Part shown: piece after piece, positions 21,268 to 30,994 of the stretch | How the letters are laid out: every line of letters starts with the position of its first letter | Numbering within the stretch: the stretch's first letter is position 1 | From: Marinobacter sediminum | Lineage (GTDB): Bacteria; Pseudomonadota; Gammaproteobacteria; Pseudomonadales; Oleiphilaceae | Length of the DNA: 64,000 nt | Direction of reading: 5' to 3' | NCBI RefSeq assembly: GCF_016820575.1 | Contig: NZ_JAEMQH010000004.1 | Location: 1-64,000 of the forward strand | Notes under the pieces: model-generated | Told to the model about the DNA's origin: nothing | The model's database searches: none | The model's input: only the letters and a program-made list of their open reading frames with translations | Position numbers and translations under genes: made by a program

Positions 21268-22608
21268 ATGACGGCAGACACCATCACCGCAGCCGATATC
21301 CGCATTAACGCCCGTTGGGTGATCCCCATCGAACCTGAAGCCACGGTCCTGGAGCACCAGGCCATCATTATCCAGGGCAACCGGATAGCCGCGGTGATCT
21401 CCCGACAGGAGGCCGATGAGCGCTTTCGAACCCGTGAGACCGTCGATCTGGATCATCACGTGGTAATGCCTGGCCTGATCAACCTGCATGGCCATGCGGC
21501 CATGTCGCTGTTCCGGGGCATGGCCGATGACCTGCCGCTGATGACCTGGCTTAATGACCACATCTGGCCGGCCGAGGGTGAGTTCATCAATGAAGACTTC
21601 ATTGCCGACGGCACCCAACTGGCCATGGCCGAAATGCTGCGCACCGGTACCACCACGTTTTCCGACATGTACTTTTTCCCGGAAATCGCCGCCCAGGCCG
21701 CCCACGATGTTGGTATGCGCGCCCAGATTGCCTTTCCGCTGCTGGATTTCCCGACGTCCTGGGGCTCCGGGCCCGACGAGTACCTGAGCAAGGGCGAAGC
21801 CTTCATCAACAGCTGGCAAAACGACGATTACATTACCCCCGCCATTGGGCCCCACGCGCCTTACACCGTCTCCGACGGCCCCATGCAGGGCGCCATCTCA
21901 CTGTCCGCCAGCACCGGCGCACCGATCCAGATCCACCTGCATGAAACCGAGTTTGAAGTCGCCGACGCGACTGAGAAACTCGGCCAACGCCCGTTGGCGC
22001 GCCTGGCCGATCTTGGACTCCTGGGGCCAAACACCCAGTGCGTGCACATGACCCAGGTGAACGATCAGGACCGGGAAGCGGTCGCCCAATCCGGCGCCCA
22101 CGTCATCCACTGCCCCGAATCCAACCTCAAGCTGGCCAGTGGCCTGTGCCCGGTTCAGCAACTGATGAACTCCGGGATCAATGTCGCGATCGGCACCGAC
22201 GGCGCTGCCAGCAATAACGACCTGGACCTGTTCGGCGAACTGCGCACCGCGGCGATGATTGCCAAGGTCGTTGCTGGTGACGCCTCCGCCCTGTCTGCCC
22301 ACCAGGCTCTCACCATGGCCACGCTGAACGGCGCCAAGGCCCTTGGCCGTGACCATGAGCTTGGCTCACTGGTATCGGGCAAACTGGCGGACCTGATTGC
22401 CGTGGACCTGAGCGACCCGTTCCTGCAGCCGGTCTACGACCCCGCATCCCACCTGGTCTACAGCAACCACGGCCGGGCAGTAAGCCATAGCTGGATTAAC
22501 GGCGTACCTCAATTACAGGATGGCCGGCTCACCCGCATTGATGTAGCTGACCTGATGCTAAGGGTTAATGGCTGGAAGGAACGCATCCGTCAGCAGCAGG
22601 CCAAATAA
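21268..22608 (+). CDS. TRZ/ATZ-family amidohydrolase, probable 5'-methylthioadenosine/SAH deaminase
   Basis: A 446-residue metal-dependent amidohydrolase. The metal-binding HxH is in [16 protein letters not shown]; other ligands are in [11 protein letters not shown] and in [16 protein letters not shown]. It resembles the MtaD/5'-deoxyadenosine deaminase group, which deaminates methylthioadenosine and S-adenosylhomocysteine to inosine derivatives. The neighbouring mtnA supports an MTA-salvage role in which MTA is deaminated before phosphorolysis. The ATG at 21268 follows GGCAGG. It is the first gene of an apparent operon with ubiG 33 bp downstream. Confidence 0.9.
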   Translation: MTADTITAADIRINARWVIPIEPEATVLEHQAIIIQGNRIAAVISRQEADERFRTRETVDLDHHVVMPGLINLHGHAAMSLFRGMADDLPLMTWLNDHIWPAEGEFINEDFIADGTQLAMAEMLRTGTTTFSDMYFFPEIAAQAAHDVGMRAQIAFPLLDFPTSWGSGPDEYLSKGEAFINSWQNDDYITPAIGPHAPYTVSDGPMQGAISLSASTGAPIQIHLHETEFEVADATEKLGQRPLARLADLGLLGPNTQCVHMTQVNDQDREAVAQSGAHVIHCPESNLKLASGLCPVQQLMNSGINVAIGTDGAASNNDLDLFGELRTAAMIAKVVAGDASALSAHQALTMATLNGAKALGRDHELGSLVSGKLADLIAVDLSDPFLQPVYDPASHLVYSNHGRAVSHSWINGVPQLQDGRLTRIDVADLMLRVNGWKERIRQQQAK

Positions 22609-22641
22609 CCATACTTCGAAGGATTTCTCAGGCAGCAGACC

Positions 22642-23358
22642 ATGACAAACCAGAACGTAGACCGGAATGAAATTGCAAAGTTTGAGGCGTTGGCCAGCCG
22701 CTGGTGGGACCCCACCAGTGAATTCCGGCCGCTGCACGACATCAACCCGTTGCGCTTGAACTACATCGATGAGCGGGTGCCGCTTGCCGGCAAACGCGTG
22801 CTGGACGTTGGCTGCGGTGGCGGCCTGTTATCCGAAGGCATGGCCCAGCGCGGCGCTCACGTCACCGGTATCGACATGGGCGAAGCGCCTCTGTCGGTGG
22901 CGAAGCTGCATGGCCTGGAGAGCGGCATCACCGTCGACTACCGGCAAATCACCGTTGAGGAGCTGGCCGAGGACCCCGACCACGCTGGTCAGTACGACGT
23001 CGTCACCTGCCTGGAAATGCTCGAGCACGTGCCCGACCCGGCTTCGGTGATCAAAGCCTGCTCTGCCATGCTCAAACCTGGCGGCCATCTGTTCGTGTCC
23101 ACCATCAACCGCAACCCCAAGTCCTTCCTGTTCGCGATTGTCGGTGCGGAGTATGTACTGAACTTGCTGCCCCGGGGCACCCACGAGTGGAAGAAATTCA
23201 TTCGGCCCTCGGAAATGTCCGATCACCTGCGCCACGCCGGGCTGGAAGTGCTGGAGCTGACCGGCATGACCTACAACCCGGTCACCAAGATTTACAAACT
23301 GGGCCGCGACGTCGACGTCAATTACATGATGCATTCCCGAGACGACCGTGAAGCCTGA
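22642..23358 (+). CDS. ubiG: Ubiquinone biosynthesis O-methyltransferase UbiG
   Basis: A 238-residue SAM-dependent methyltransferase that performs both O-methylations of ubiquinone synthesis. The N-terminus has the family-specific [22 protein letters not shown] motif I is [15 protein letters not shown], and the downstream [14 protein letters not shown] and [14 protein letters not shown] are typical. Length agrees with E. coli UbiG (240). It sits between the MTA deaminase and mupP; the stop overlaps the mupP GTG start by 11 bp, so they are translationally coupled. Confidence 0.96.
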   Translation: MTNQNVDRNEIAKFEALASRWWDPTSEFRPLHDINPLRLNYIDERVPLAGKRVLDVGCGGGLLSEGMAQRGAHVTGIDMGEAPLSVAKLHGLESGITVDYRQITVEELAEDPDHAGQYDVVTCLEMLEHVPDPASVIKACSAMLKPGGHLFVSTINRNPKSFLFAIVGAEYVLNLLPRGTHEWKKFIRPSEMSDHLRHAGLEVLELTGMTYNPVTKIYKLGRDVDVNYMMHSRDDREA

Positions 23359-24013
23359 CGCCAACCCTTCAGCCGTCCTGTTTGATCTCGATGGTACGCT
23401 GATCGATACCGCCCCGGACTTTATCAGGTGCCTGAACCAGCTGCGCCAGCAGCATGGGCTGACACCCCTGCCGGCAGCTCACATTCGCCGGTCCGTCTCC
23501 AACGGCGCCCGTGCCATGGTACGGGTAGGCTTTGGCCTGGAGCCGGAACACCCGGACTACCTCGCCAAGCACACCGCCTTTCTTGATCTCTATGAGGAAG
23601 GAGTTGCCGTGGAAACCCGCCTGTTCGAGGGTATGGACCCGATCCTGCTGGGGCTGGAGCAGCGCGGCATTCCCTGGGGCATTGTCACCAACAAACCGGT
23701 GCGCTTTGCTGCGCCACTGGTTCAGGCCCTGGGCCTGGCCCAACGCTGCGCGGCGGTAATCTGCCCGGACCATGTGGCCGAGCGCAAACCCCACCCGGAA
23801 GCCTTGTTCCTGGCTTGCGACCAGATTGGTGTAGCGCCGGGCCAGGCTATCTATGTGGGCGACCATGAGCGGGACATCGAAGCCGGGCGCAACGCCGGGA
23901 TGAAGACTATCGCAGTGCGCTACGGCTATATCGAAGAGCCGGCGTCCGTTGACCGCTGGCAGGCCGACATCATCGCCGACACCGTCAGCGACCTGGCAAA
24001 GCTGTTACAATAA
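23348..24013 (+). CDS. mupP: HAD phosphatase, probable N-acetylmuramic acid 6-phosphate phosphatase MupP
   Basis: A 221-residue HAD-superfamily phosphatase with the nucleophile motif [14 protein letters not shown] (residues 13-26), motif II in IVTNKP and motif IV in [15 protein letters not shown]. By sequence alone it is a Gph-like (phosphoglycolate phosphatase) protein. Its place directly after ubiG and before a YciK-type SDR is, from memory, the position of mupP in Pseudomonas, where the enzyme feeds MurNAc-6-P into the AmgK-MurU recycling pathway. The start is GTG at 23348, overlapping the ubiG stop. HAD family certain; MupP by synteny. Confidence 0.85.
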   Translation: MKPDANPSAVLFDLDGTLIDTAPDFIRCLNQLRQQHGLTPLPAAHIRRSVSNGARAMVRVGFGLEPEHPDYLAKHTAFLDLYEEGVAVETRLFEGMDPILLGLEQRGIPWGIVTNKPVRFAAPLVQALGLAQRCAAVICPDHVAERKPHPEALFLACDQIGVAPGQAIYVGDHERDIEAGRNAGMKTIAVRYGYIEEPASVDRWQADIIADTVSDLAKLLQ

Positions 24014-24069
24014 CCGCCAGATTTGAACCCGGTTCCCAAACCGGCAACTGCCTGACACGGAGACAGGTT

Positions 24070-24819
24070 ATGCACGATTACCAAGCGCCCGCCGATCTTC
24101 TGCAAGACCGCATCATCATGGTGACCGGGGCTGGCAGCGGTATTGGCCGGGCAGCTGCCCTGACCTACGCAGCCCACGGCGCTACCGTGATCCTGGTCGG
24201 CCGTACCGTTTCCAAACTGGAAGCGGTGTACGACGAGATCGAAGCCGCCGGCCACCCGAAGCCCGCCATTGTGCCGATGAACTTCGAGGGCGCTGCGGTT
24301 AAGGACTACGAAGAACTGGCGATGACCCTGGAAGACAACTTCGACCACCTGGATGGCATTCTCCACAATGCCGCCATCCTCGGAGACCGCAGTCCGGTTG
24401 AGTTGTACGACCCGGAAATGTGGAACAAGGTGATGCACGTGAATGCCACCGCGCCCTTCCTCCTGAGCCGCGCGATGATTCCCCTGCTGCGCAAATCCAC
24501 CGACGCCTCGGTGATCTTCACCTCCTCCGGTGTCGGCCGGAAAGCCAAGGCGTATTGGGGCGCCTATGCGGTGTCCAAGTTTGCCGTCGAAGGCCTGAGT
24601 CAACTGATGGCTGATGAGCTGGATGACGAGCGCCACAACGTGCGAGTGAACAGTCTGAACCCCGGCGCTACCCGTACCAATATGAGGGCGCACGCCTATC
24701 CGGCCGAGAACCCTCAGCAGAATCCCGCGCCCGAGGAGCTGATGCCCATTTACCTGTACCTGATGGGTAAAGACAGCCAGGGCGTTAACGGTCAACAACT
24801 GGACGCGCAGCCAAAATAA
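24070..24819 (+). CDS. YciK-family short-chain dehydrogenase
   Basis: A 249-residue classical SDR. The cofactor motif is VTGAGSGIGRAAALTYA, the structural motif is LHNAAILGD, and the active site has Ser in FTSSGVGR and YxxxK in GAYAVSKFAV. It resembles E. coli YciK, a predicted oxidoreductase of unknown substrate. It ends with a one-base stop/start overlap (TAATG) with the glutaredoxin-like gene and continues the ubiG-mupP operon, 56 bp downstream of mupP. Confidence 0.9.
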   Translation: MHDYQAPADLLQDRIIMVTGAGSGIGRAAALTYAAHGATVILVGRTVSKLEAVYDEIEAAGHPKPAIVPMNFEGAAVKDYEELAMTLEDNFDHLDGILHNAAILGDRSPVELYDPEMWNKVMHVNATAPFLLSRAMIPLLRKSTDASVIFTSSGVGRKAKAYWGAYAVSKFAVEGLSQLMADELDDERHNVRVNSLNPGATRTNMRAHAYPAENPQQNPAPEELMPIYLYLMGKDSQGVNGQQLDAQPK

Positions 24820-25052
24820 TGGAGCTGCTGTTCTACACCACCACCCAGTGCCACCTGTGTGAGCTGGCCGAAGCGCTGCTGGTCAATACGCCTATGCCCG
24901 CGCCGATTCCGGTCGACGTTGTGGACATTGTCCAGTCCGAAGAACTGGTTGAGCGTTATGGAACGCGCATACCGGTCCTGCGCCGCAACGACACCGGCGC
25001 CGAACTGGACTGGCCATTCACCAGGGATCAGTTACTCACGTTTCTTCAATGA
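24819..25052 (+). CDS. Glutaredoxin-like protein
   Basis: A 77-residue thioredoxin-fold protein of the DUF836/glutaredoxin-like type. The redox motif is CHLC in TTQCHLCELAEALL, and the cis-proline is in TRIPVLRR. Its ATG overlaps the stop of the SDR gene, so the two are coupled. Such proteins are usually 75-90 residues and of unknown partner. It ends 12 bp before yaaA. Confidence 0.85.
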   Translation: MELLFYTTTQCHLCELAEALLVNTPMPAPIPVDVVDIVQSEELVERYGTRIPVLRRNDTGAELDWPFTRDQLLTFLQ

Positions 25053-25064
25053 GGATTGCCTGAC

Positions 25065-25835
25065 ATGCTTATGGTCATTTCTCCTGCCAAGACCCTCGAT
25101 TACGAGAGTCCTCTGGCAACGGAATCCCATACCCAACCGGAGTTTCTCAATCACGCCTGCGAGCTGATCGATCAGCTCAAGGAACTGGAGCCTCACCAGG
25201 TCAGCAACCTGATGAGCATCAGCGAAAAACTGGGCCAGCTCAACGCCGAGCGCTTTCAGAACTGGCACACGCCGTTCAGCCTGGAGAATGCCCGCCAGGC
25301 TTCGCTCGCGTTCAAAGGCGATGTCTACACCGGGCTGGCCGCCCAGAGCTTCAGCGAGGACGATTTTGCCTTTGCACAGAACCACCTGCGCATGCTCTCA
25401 GGGCTGTATGGCCTGCTGAGGCCGCTCGATTTGATGCAGCCTTACCGGCTGGAAATGGGTACAAAGTTTGAGAACAGCCGCGGCAAAGACCTTTATGCCT
25501 TCTGGGGCAGCATCCTGACCGAGGAGCTTAACCGCCTGCTCGCCTCCGACGATGGAGTGTTGGTGAACCTGGCCTCCAACGAGTACTTCAAGAGCATCAA
25601 GAAGAAAGAACTGAATGCTCGTCTGATCACGCCGCAGTTCAAGGACTGGAAAAATGGCCAGTACAAAATGATCAGCTTCTACGCCAAGAAAGCCCGGGGC
25701 TTGATGTGCCGCTTTGCCATCGAAAACCGGATCACCCAGGCCGATGACCTGAAAGGCTTTAACCTCGACGGCTATTACTTCAGCGAGGAACAGTCCGAAG
25801 GTAATAACTGGGTGTTCCTGCGGGACCAAGCTTAG
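25065..25835 (+). CDS. yaaA: Peroxide stress protein YaaA
   Basis: A 256-residue DUF328/UPF0246 protein. Typical segments are [14 protein letters not shown] at the start, [31 protein letters not shown], and [18 protein letters not shown]. In E. coli YaaA limits free iron and DNA damage during peroxide stress and binds DNA. The ATG at 25065 follows GAGG by a normal distance. It follows the glutaredoxin-like gene closely and may share its transcript, which would group two redox-stress functions. Confidence 0.95.
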   Translation: MLMVISPAKTLDYESPLATESHTQPEFLNHACELIDQLKELEPHQVSNLMSISEKLGQLNAERFQNWHTPFSLENARQASLAFKGDVYTGLAAQSFSEDDFAFAQNHLRMLSGLYGLLRPLDLMQPYRLEMGTKFENSRGKDLYAFWGSILTEELNRLLASDDGVLVNLASNEYFKSIKKKELNARLITPQFKDWKNGQYKMISFYAKKARGLMCRFAIENRITQADDLKGFNLDGYYFSEEQSEGNNWVFLRDQA

Positions 25836-25860
25836 CTATTGAACCAAGGTTTTTTACCCG

Positions 25861-26061
25861 ATGAATGAAGCAGTGTTTTCACAAATCGCCATGCTGGTGC
25901 TACTGACCGGGCTAATTGTCTGGATGGGCATCATCGTCTGGGACCTAGCCAAGAAATCCAAGGCTGGTAAGTTTGGGACCCTGGCACTCTTTACTGTGCT
26001 GGGAGCCGGGGTGGTCGGCTTTCTGGTCAAGACCGTGATGGTGGAGATCATGAACCTCTGA
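25861..26061 (+). CDS. DUF2788 small membrane protein
   Basis: A 66-residue protein with two predicted transmembrane helices: about residues 9-28 (MLVLLTGLIVWMGIIVW) and 40-58 (LALFTVLGAGVVGFLV), joined by a short Lys-rich loop. It matches DUF2788, a family of inner-membrane proteins of unknown role in Pseudomonas relatives. It follows yaaA by 25 bp. Confidence 0.85.
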   Translation: MNEAVFSQIAMLVLLTGLIVWMGIIVWDLAKKSKAGKFGTLALFTVLGAGVVGFLVKTVMVEIMNL

Positions 26062-26080
26062 CGCCTGAGTCGTCACTTTA

Positions 26081-26100
26081 CGGCCACTAACCGGTGGCCG
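26081..26100 (+). terminator. Possible terminator hairpin after the DUF2788 gene
   Basis: CGGCCAC / GTGGCCG form a perfect 7-bp stem with a 6-nt loop 19 bp after the stop. The T run (CCCCTTTTT) begins 15 bp later, so termination is uncertain. Confidence 0.4.
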
Positions 26101-26165
26101 TATCATCCCTGCCCCTTTTTCGTTTTCTGAATCGTCTAATCTTTTAAACGCAAGGAACAAGCCTG

Positions 26166-27092
26166 ATGTGGTTTCGTAATGCCCGTGTTTTCCGATTTAC
26201 CAAACCCTTTGATATCTCAGCTGAAGAGCTGGAAGAAAAACTCCAGGCCGACACCTTCAAGCCCTGTGGCCCTCAGGAAACTACCCGGCAAGGCTGGGTG
26301 CCTCCGCTCGGCAAGCACGGTGAGCTGCTGGTTCACAGTGCCGACGGCTACCACTTGATCGCCTTGCGCAAAGAAGAAAAGATCCTGCCCGGCGCGGTGG
26401 TCAAAGAAGCCGTTGAGGAGAAGGCGGAAGCGATCGAAATTGACCAGGGCCGGAAGGTTCGTCGCAAAGAAAAAGATGAAATCAAAGAACAGGTCATGCT
26501 TGAAATGCTGCCCCAGGCGTTCTCGAAGAACCGCCGCAGCTTTGCCTACCTGGCTCCGAAAGACGGCGTTCTGGTGGTCGATGCCGGCTCTGCCAAGCAG
26601 GCCGAGGATCTGGCCTCAACCCTGCGCAAGAGCCTCGGCTCGCTGCCGGTACGGCCGCCAGCGGTGGAACAGGCACCGGCGTTTACCTTTACTGGCTGGC
26701 TGAACGAAAGCATCGACATTCCCGGCAAGGTGGTTCTGGGCAACGAGTGTGAGCTGAAAGATCCGTCGGAGGACGGCCGTGTGGTGCGTTGCAAGGGGCT
26801 GGACCTGAAGGCCGACGAAATCCGCAACCACCTGGATGCCGGCATGCAGGTCACCAAGCTTTCCCTCACCTGGGACGATAACGTGTCGTTCGTGCTGGAC
26901 GAAGAGCTCGGCATTAAACGCCTGAAATTTGGTGAGACCCTGCAGGAGCAGCTGGATGACGTCGATGCCGATGATGCCGCTGCCAAATTCGACGCAGCCT
27001 TCACCCTGATGACCCTGGAGCTGTCCCGGCTGATTCCGGGCCTGCTCGAAGCCATGGGTGGCGAGGACCGCTCGGCCATCGTCGAGGAGTAA
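26166..27092 (+). CDS. rdgC: Recombination-associated protein RdgC
   Basis: A 308-residue ring-forming dsDNA-binding protein that restrains RecA activity. It starts MWFRNARVFRFTKPF and contains the conserved GWVPPLGKHGELLVH, SFAYLAPKDGVLVVDAGSA, and a C-terminal segment KRLKFGETLQEQ. Length agrees with E. coli RdgC (303). AAGGAA lies upstream of the ATG. It is convergent with the acetyltransferase gene. It and recX are two RecA modulators present in the window without recA. Confidence 0.95.
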   Translation: MWFRNARVFRFTKPFDISAEELEEKLQADTFKPCGPQETTRQGWVPPLGKHGELLVHSADGYHLIALRKEEKILPGAVVKEAVEEKAEAIEIDQGRKVRRKEKDEIKEQVMLEMLPQAFSKNRRSFAYLAPKDGVLVVDAGSAKQAEDLASTLRKSLGSLPVRPPAVEQAPAFTFTGWLNESIDIPGKVVLGNECELKDPSEDGRVVRCKGLDLKADEIRNHLDAGMQVTKLSLTWDDNVSFVLDEELGIKRLKFGETLQEQLDDVDADDAAAKFDAAFTLMTLELSRLIPGLLEAMGGEDRSAIVEE

Positions 27093-27099
27093 GTCTTGC

Positions 27100-27132
27100 G
27101 GGCAGGAGCTTCCCTAGTGGGAGCTCTTGCCC
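27100..27132. terminator. Hairpin between rdgC and the convergent acetyltransferase gene
   Basis: GGGCAGGAGCT(T)CCC pairs with GGGAGCTCTTGCCC across loop TAGT, with one bulged base and one G-U pair. It spans the acetyltransferase stop codon (27114-27116). There is no clear T run on either strand, so bidirectional termination is only probable. Confidence 0.45.
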
Positions 27133-29858
27133 AGCCGCTCCCGCTGCCAATCCTTCTCCGGCTCGTTCAACACCAGCCGGAGATCCATCACTTCTTCTTC
27201 CAGGTTGTACTTGACCTCAAAGCCCAGATGCTCGGCCAGTTGCAGCATTGGCCGGTTATCGGGCAGAACATTACCCACCATTTCCACCGTGCCGCGGGCT
27301 CGACAGTAATCGATCATCTTCTGCATCAGCGCGACCCCCAGGCCCTCGCCTTTCATCTTGTCGTGTACCATCACCGCGAATTCGCACTGCAGGTTGTCGG
27401 CGTCGGTCCAGGTGCGGACCGTACCCAGGGTTTCCTCGCCCTCGGCGTCTTCACGGGGCGCATTGGCAATGAACACCATCTCGCGGTCGTAATCAATCTG
27501 CACCATTTGCGCCACGTCTTCCCGTGAAAAGTGTTTGCGATACTGGAAGAACCGGTAACGAATGGATTCAGGTGACTGCAGCTCGTGAAAGGCGCGGTGG
27601 GCCGGCTCGTCCTGGGCCAGCACCGGGCGAATAATGACCCGGCGTCCGGATTTCGGCAGCACGATCCACTCCTCCAGCTCCCGGGGATAGGCCTGAATGA
27701 TCGGCTGGCTCGCCTCATCACAAACACTGATAGCGATATTAACGGCAACGGCACCCTGCTCGTTAAATAGCAGCGGCGAAATTTCCAGGCCCTGAATTTC
27801 GGGAATGTCGATCACGATCTGGGACAGAGTCACCAGGGTTTCGGACACTGCCCGCACGTCCTCTTCCGGTTGCAGGCTGTTTTCTTTCAGTAGCTTATAC
27901 ATGTAGGTGCGGCGCAGCAGCTCCCTCGCCAGCACCATATTCAGCGGTGGCAAGGCAATCTGGCGGTCGGTGGTAACGTTGATCTCGGCACCAGAGGCCC
28001 CGCACACCACCAATGGCCCGAACAGCGAATCCCGGGTAATGCCAACGCTGAATTCGACGCCACCGACGTGCTGGTACGAATACTGGACGGCAAATCCCAG
28101 GAAGCCGCTATCGGGAAAATGCAGCCGGTACTCCTCCATCAAGTAACGGCAGGCGTCGATGATAGCCGGCTCGCCGTTCAGCTTCTGCATGGTGCCTTTG
28201 TAGCGACGCTGACTGGGGCTAAGCTTGACGAACGGCTGACAGGCCTGCTCGTGAATGATGGTGACATCCACCGGCCGGCGTTCCACCGCAAAGGCCTCGA
28301 GCACTTCTTCCATGTCGTCACAGTACATGGTGTCGATGGTTTTAATGCCGTAATCAGCAGTCAACTCCCGCGCTTCCTGGTTCGACAGGTGATTGCGACC
28401 GGCACGCAAGGCCCTGAGCACTGCCCGCCGGGTATGACCACGATCGGCATAATGATCGGTGAACGACTCCGGGGTTTCAGTCAGCAAGCGCTGCACCCGC
28501 TGATGCCGCACATGTTGCATGAAGGCCATGACCGCCTTTTCCGGACTAAAGAAAGAAGGCACCCCGGCCCGATAGAACTCGTCCCGGGCATCCATCACCG
28601 TGCTCTGGCCCAGCCAGCAGGTAAACACATTCAAGCGCGTACCCTTTGCTGCCTGGACCACCGCATCGGCGATCTGCAGGCTGTCTTCAGTCAGACTGGG
28701 CGCGTACATGACCAGCACGTTGGCCACTTCCGGGTCTTTGGCCAGCACCTTGATGGCCTTAGCGTACAGCTCGGGCGAGGCATCGTAGTTGAGGTCGACG
28801 GGGTTTCGGCGGGTCCAGTAAGGTGGCAACATTTCGGCCAGCGCGTTGATACTTTGATCTGATAGCTGGGCCAGTTCGCCGCCCAGATCCGCCAGCCGGT
28901 CGACCGCCAACACACCCGGCCCTACCCCATTGGCCATGATGGCGAGGGTTTCACGGCGTAGTGGCCGCATCCGGGTCAGTGTTTCCAGGGCATCGAACAT
29001 CTGGCCGAGGCCATCCACCCGCAACACACCGGCTCGTTGCAGCATAGCGTCGTAGATCGGATCACTTCGATGCAAACCCGCCGGAAGCTGGTGGGCAAAC
29101 CATTCCGACTCCGGCACGCGACCGGATTTCACCGCGATCACGGGCTTGGTCCGGGACGCTACCCGGACCGCTGACATGAACCGGCGCGGGTTGGGAATAT
29201 TCTCAATGTGCAACAGGATGGCGCGGGTCTGGGTATCCTGAGCCAGGTAATCAATCAGGTCATCGTGATCGATGTCCATACCGTCACCAAGAGTCAGGAA
29301 ATAGGAAAAACCCACCCCCCGGGCGAAGGCCCAGTCTATTACCGAGCTGGCGATGGTGCCTGACTGGCCAACGAACGCCACCTTGCCGGGAATCGCACCC
29401 ATATGGGCGTATGTCGCGTTCAGACTCCGGGCCGGCACCATCAGCCCGATGGTGTTCGGCCCCAGCACGCGAATGCCGGTTTCCCGCGCGGCTTCGCGTA
29501 CCGAATACATCAGCGGCTGCCCGGTTTTACTGTGGGTTCGGGACATGCCCCCGGTCATTACAATGGCCGTACGCACACCCGCTTCGCCCAGCCGCTTGAT
29601 GGTCTTGGCAACTGTGTCCGGCGGCGTACAGATAATCGCCAGCTCTGGCGAAAAGTCCATCTTGGCGACCTTTTTGACGCAGGGCACGCCATGAACGTTG
29701 TCGTAATCGTTCTGGTTGACCACCAGCAGCTTGCCGGGATAGCCGCCGCCCATGAGGTTTCGCAGCACCATGCCACCAAGGCTGTTCGACCGCTCCGACG
29801 CACCAATTACCACGATGGAGGCGGGATTAAACAGACTTTCAAGGTATCGGGTACTCAA
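27114..29858 (-). CDS. Protein lysine acetyltransferase (Pat/YfiQ-like; acetate-CoA ligase-like domain plus GNAT)
   Basis: A 914-residue protein with a CoA-binding Rossmann domain (SIVVIGASERSNSLGGMVLRN), a succinyl-CoA-synthetase/ADP-forming acetyl-CoA-synthetase-like middle with an ATP-grasp half, and a C-terminal GNAT domain from about residue 745 that contains MKGEGLGVALMQKMI, the acetyl-CoA loop. This is the layout of Salmonella Pat/E. coli PatZ, which acetylates and inactivates acetyl-CoA synthetase and other enzymes. The start is TTG at 29858, supported by AAGGAGA eight bases upstream. It is divergent from a deacetylase-like gene, 209 bp away, which suggests an acetylation/deacetylation pair. 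Confidence 0.93.
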   Translation of the reverse strand: MSTRYLESLFNPASIVVIGASERSNSLGGMVLRNLMGGGYPGKLLVVNQNDYDNVHGVPCVKKVAKMDFSPELAIICTPPDTVAKTIKRLGEAGVRTAIVMTGGMSRTHSKTGQPLMYSVREAARETGIRVLGPNTIGLMVPARSLNATYAHMGAIPGKVAFVGQSGTIASSVIDWAFARGVGFSYFLTLGDGMDIDHDDLIDYLAQDTQTRAILLHIENIPNPRRFMSAVRVASRTKPVIAVKSGRVPESEWFAHQLPAGLHRSDPIYDAMLQRAGVLRVDGLGQMFDALETLTRMRPLRRETLAIMANGVGPGVLAVDRLADLGGELAQLSDQSINALAEMLPPYWTRRNPVDLNYDASPELYAKAIKVLAKDPEVANVLVMYAPSLTEDSLQIADAVVQAAKGTRLNVFTCWLGQSTVMDARDEFYRAGVPSFFSPEKAVMAFMQHVRHQRVQRLLTETPESFTDHYADRGHTRRAVLRALRAGRNHLSNQEARELTADYGIKTIDTMYCDDMEEVLEAFAVERRPVDVTIIHEQACQPFVKLSPSQRRYKGTMQKLNGEPAIIDACRYLMEEYRLHFPDSGFLGFAVQYSYQHVGGVEFSVGITRDSLFGPLVVCGASGAEINVTTDRQIALPPLNMVLARELLRRTYMYKLLKENSLQPEEDVRAVSETLVTLSQIVIDIPEIQGLEISPLLFNEQGAVAVNIAISVCDEASQPIIQAYPRELEEWIVLPKSGRRVIIRPVLAQDEPAHRAFHELQSPESIRYRFFQYRKHFSREDVAQMVQIDYDREMVFIANAPREDAEGEETLGTVRTWTDADNLQCEFAVMVHDKMKGEGLGVALMQKMIDYCRARGTVEMVGNVLPDNRPMLQLAEHLGFEVKYNLEEEVMDLRLVLNEPEKDWQRERLGKSSH

Positions 29859-30067
29859 ACAGACTCTCCTTGGGTGCCAGGCGCTTGGCCCTAAAGGTGG
29901 TAACTCTCAGAAATCAGGTGAGTTATGACTGACCTTCTTATCTTAGGCCCTGATCGATCGATGTAAAACGGCTAGCCCTGGCTTTACGACCAAAGAAACA
30001 CGGCAGTCTCGTTTATTCCCTGATAACATTGGTGAAAATACAAGCAGATTCAGGGCGTCAGACACGT

Positions 30068-30994
30068 ATGACCACGGCATTTTTTTCCCACGACGACTGT
30101 TTGAAGCACAACATGGGTCCGGGACATCCGGAATGCCCGGAGCGGATTTCAGCCATTCTCAGCTACCTCGCCGAAACCGGTCTGGACCAGAACCTGGACT
30201 GGGTCCGGCCTGAGGAAATCACCCGTGATCAACTGCTAACCGTACATCCTGAAAAGTACCTGCACCAGCTCGACCTGATGCAGCCGACCCGCGGCCGGGT
30301 GTTTACCGACCCTGATACCGCAATGATGCCGGATACCTTGCGGGCCGCTCGTCTGTCAGCTGGCGCCAGTGTGCAGGCCGTAGACATGGTTATGAGTGGC
30401 CAGGTAACGAATGCCTTTGTCTGTGCGCGTCCACCCGGGCATCATGCCGAACGGGCAAAATCGATGGGGTTCTGTTTCTACAACAACATCGCATTGGCCG
30501 CGATGCGGGCCCTGACCTTCCACCAGCTGGAACGAGTGGCCATCATAGATTTCGACGTGCACCAGGGCAATGGCACGGTAGATATCGTCGGTGGTGATGA
30601 GCGCATTCTCATGTGCTCAAGCTTCCAGCATCCGTTCTATCCCCACTCCCACGTTCACAGACAAGCCAGCAACATCATCAACACCCCCATTGCCGCTGGC
30701 TGCGCTGCCATCGAATACCGCAAGACCATCGAGAATGCCTGGATGCAAAGACTGCGAGACTTCGATCCTCAACTGATCCTGATTTCAGCCGGCTTCGATG
30801 GCCACGCGCTGGATCCCCTGGCGGAGTTGAATCTGGAAGTGGACGACTATCGCTGGTTGACGGAAATGATTGTCGGCGTGGCCCGTGACCACGCCAATGA
30901 CCGGGTCATTTCAACCCTGGAAGGTGGCTATCACCTCAAGGCCCTCGCTGAGAGCGTTGCGGCTCATGTGCAGGTGCTGAAGTCGGTCAATTAA
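30068..30994 (+). CDS. Histone-deacetylase-family protein (class II-like)
   Basis: A 308-residue zinc-dependent deacylase of the arginase/deacetylase fold. Signatures are GPGHPECPERISAI at residues 14-27, the tandem histidines in RPPGHHAERAKS, zinc ligands in DFDVHQGNGTVD, and SAGFDGHALDPLAEL. Bacterial members act on acetylated lysine (including acetyl-CoA synthetase), acetylpolyamines or acetoin-linked substrates. The ATG at 30068 fits the family start, and the 13-codon upstream extension does not. Divergence from the Pat-like acetyltransferase favours a protein-lysine deacetylase. Its 3' end overlaps the convergent motY stop. Confidence 0.92.
   Translation: MTTAFFSHDDCLKHNMGPGHPECPERISAILSYLAETGLDQNLDWVRPEEITRDQLLTVHPEKYLHQLDLMQPTRGRVFTDPDTAMMPDTLRAARLSAGASVQAVDMVMSGQVTNAFVCARPPGHHAERAKSMGFCFYNNIALAAMRALTFHQLERVAIIDFDVHQGNGTVDIVGGDERILMCSSFQHPFYPHSHVHRQASNIINTPIAAGCAAIEYRKTIENAWMQRLRDFDPQLILISAGFDGHALDPLAELNLEVDDYRWLTEMIVGVARDHANDRVISTLEGGYHLKALAESVAAHVQVLKSVN

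Noticed and set aside
21160..21855. N-terminal extension of MtnA to 590 residues
   Set aside because: The extra part is antisense to the deaminase gene, and the family length is about 350.
26081..26100. Strong terminator after the DUF2788 gene
   Set aside because: The T run is 15 bp away; kept only as a low-confidence hairpin.
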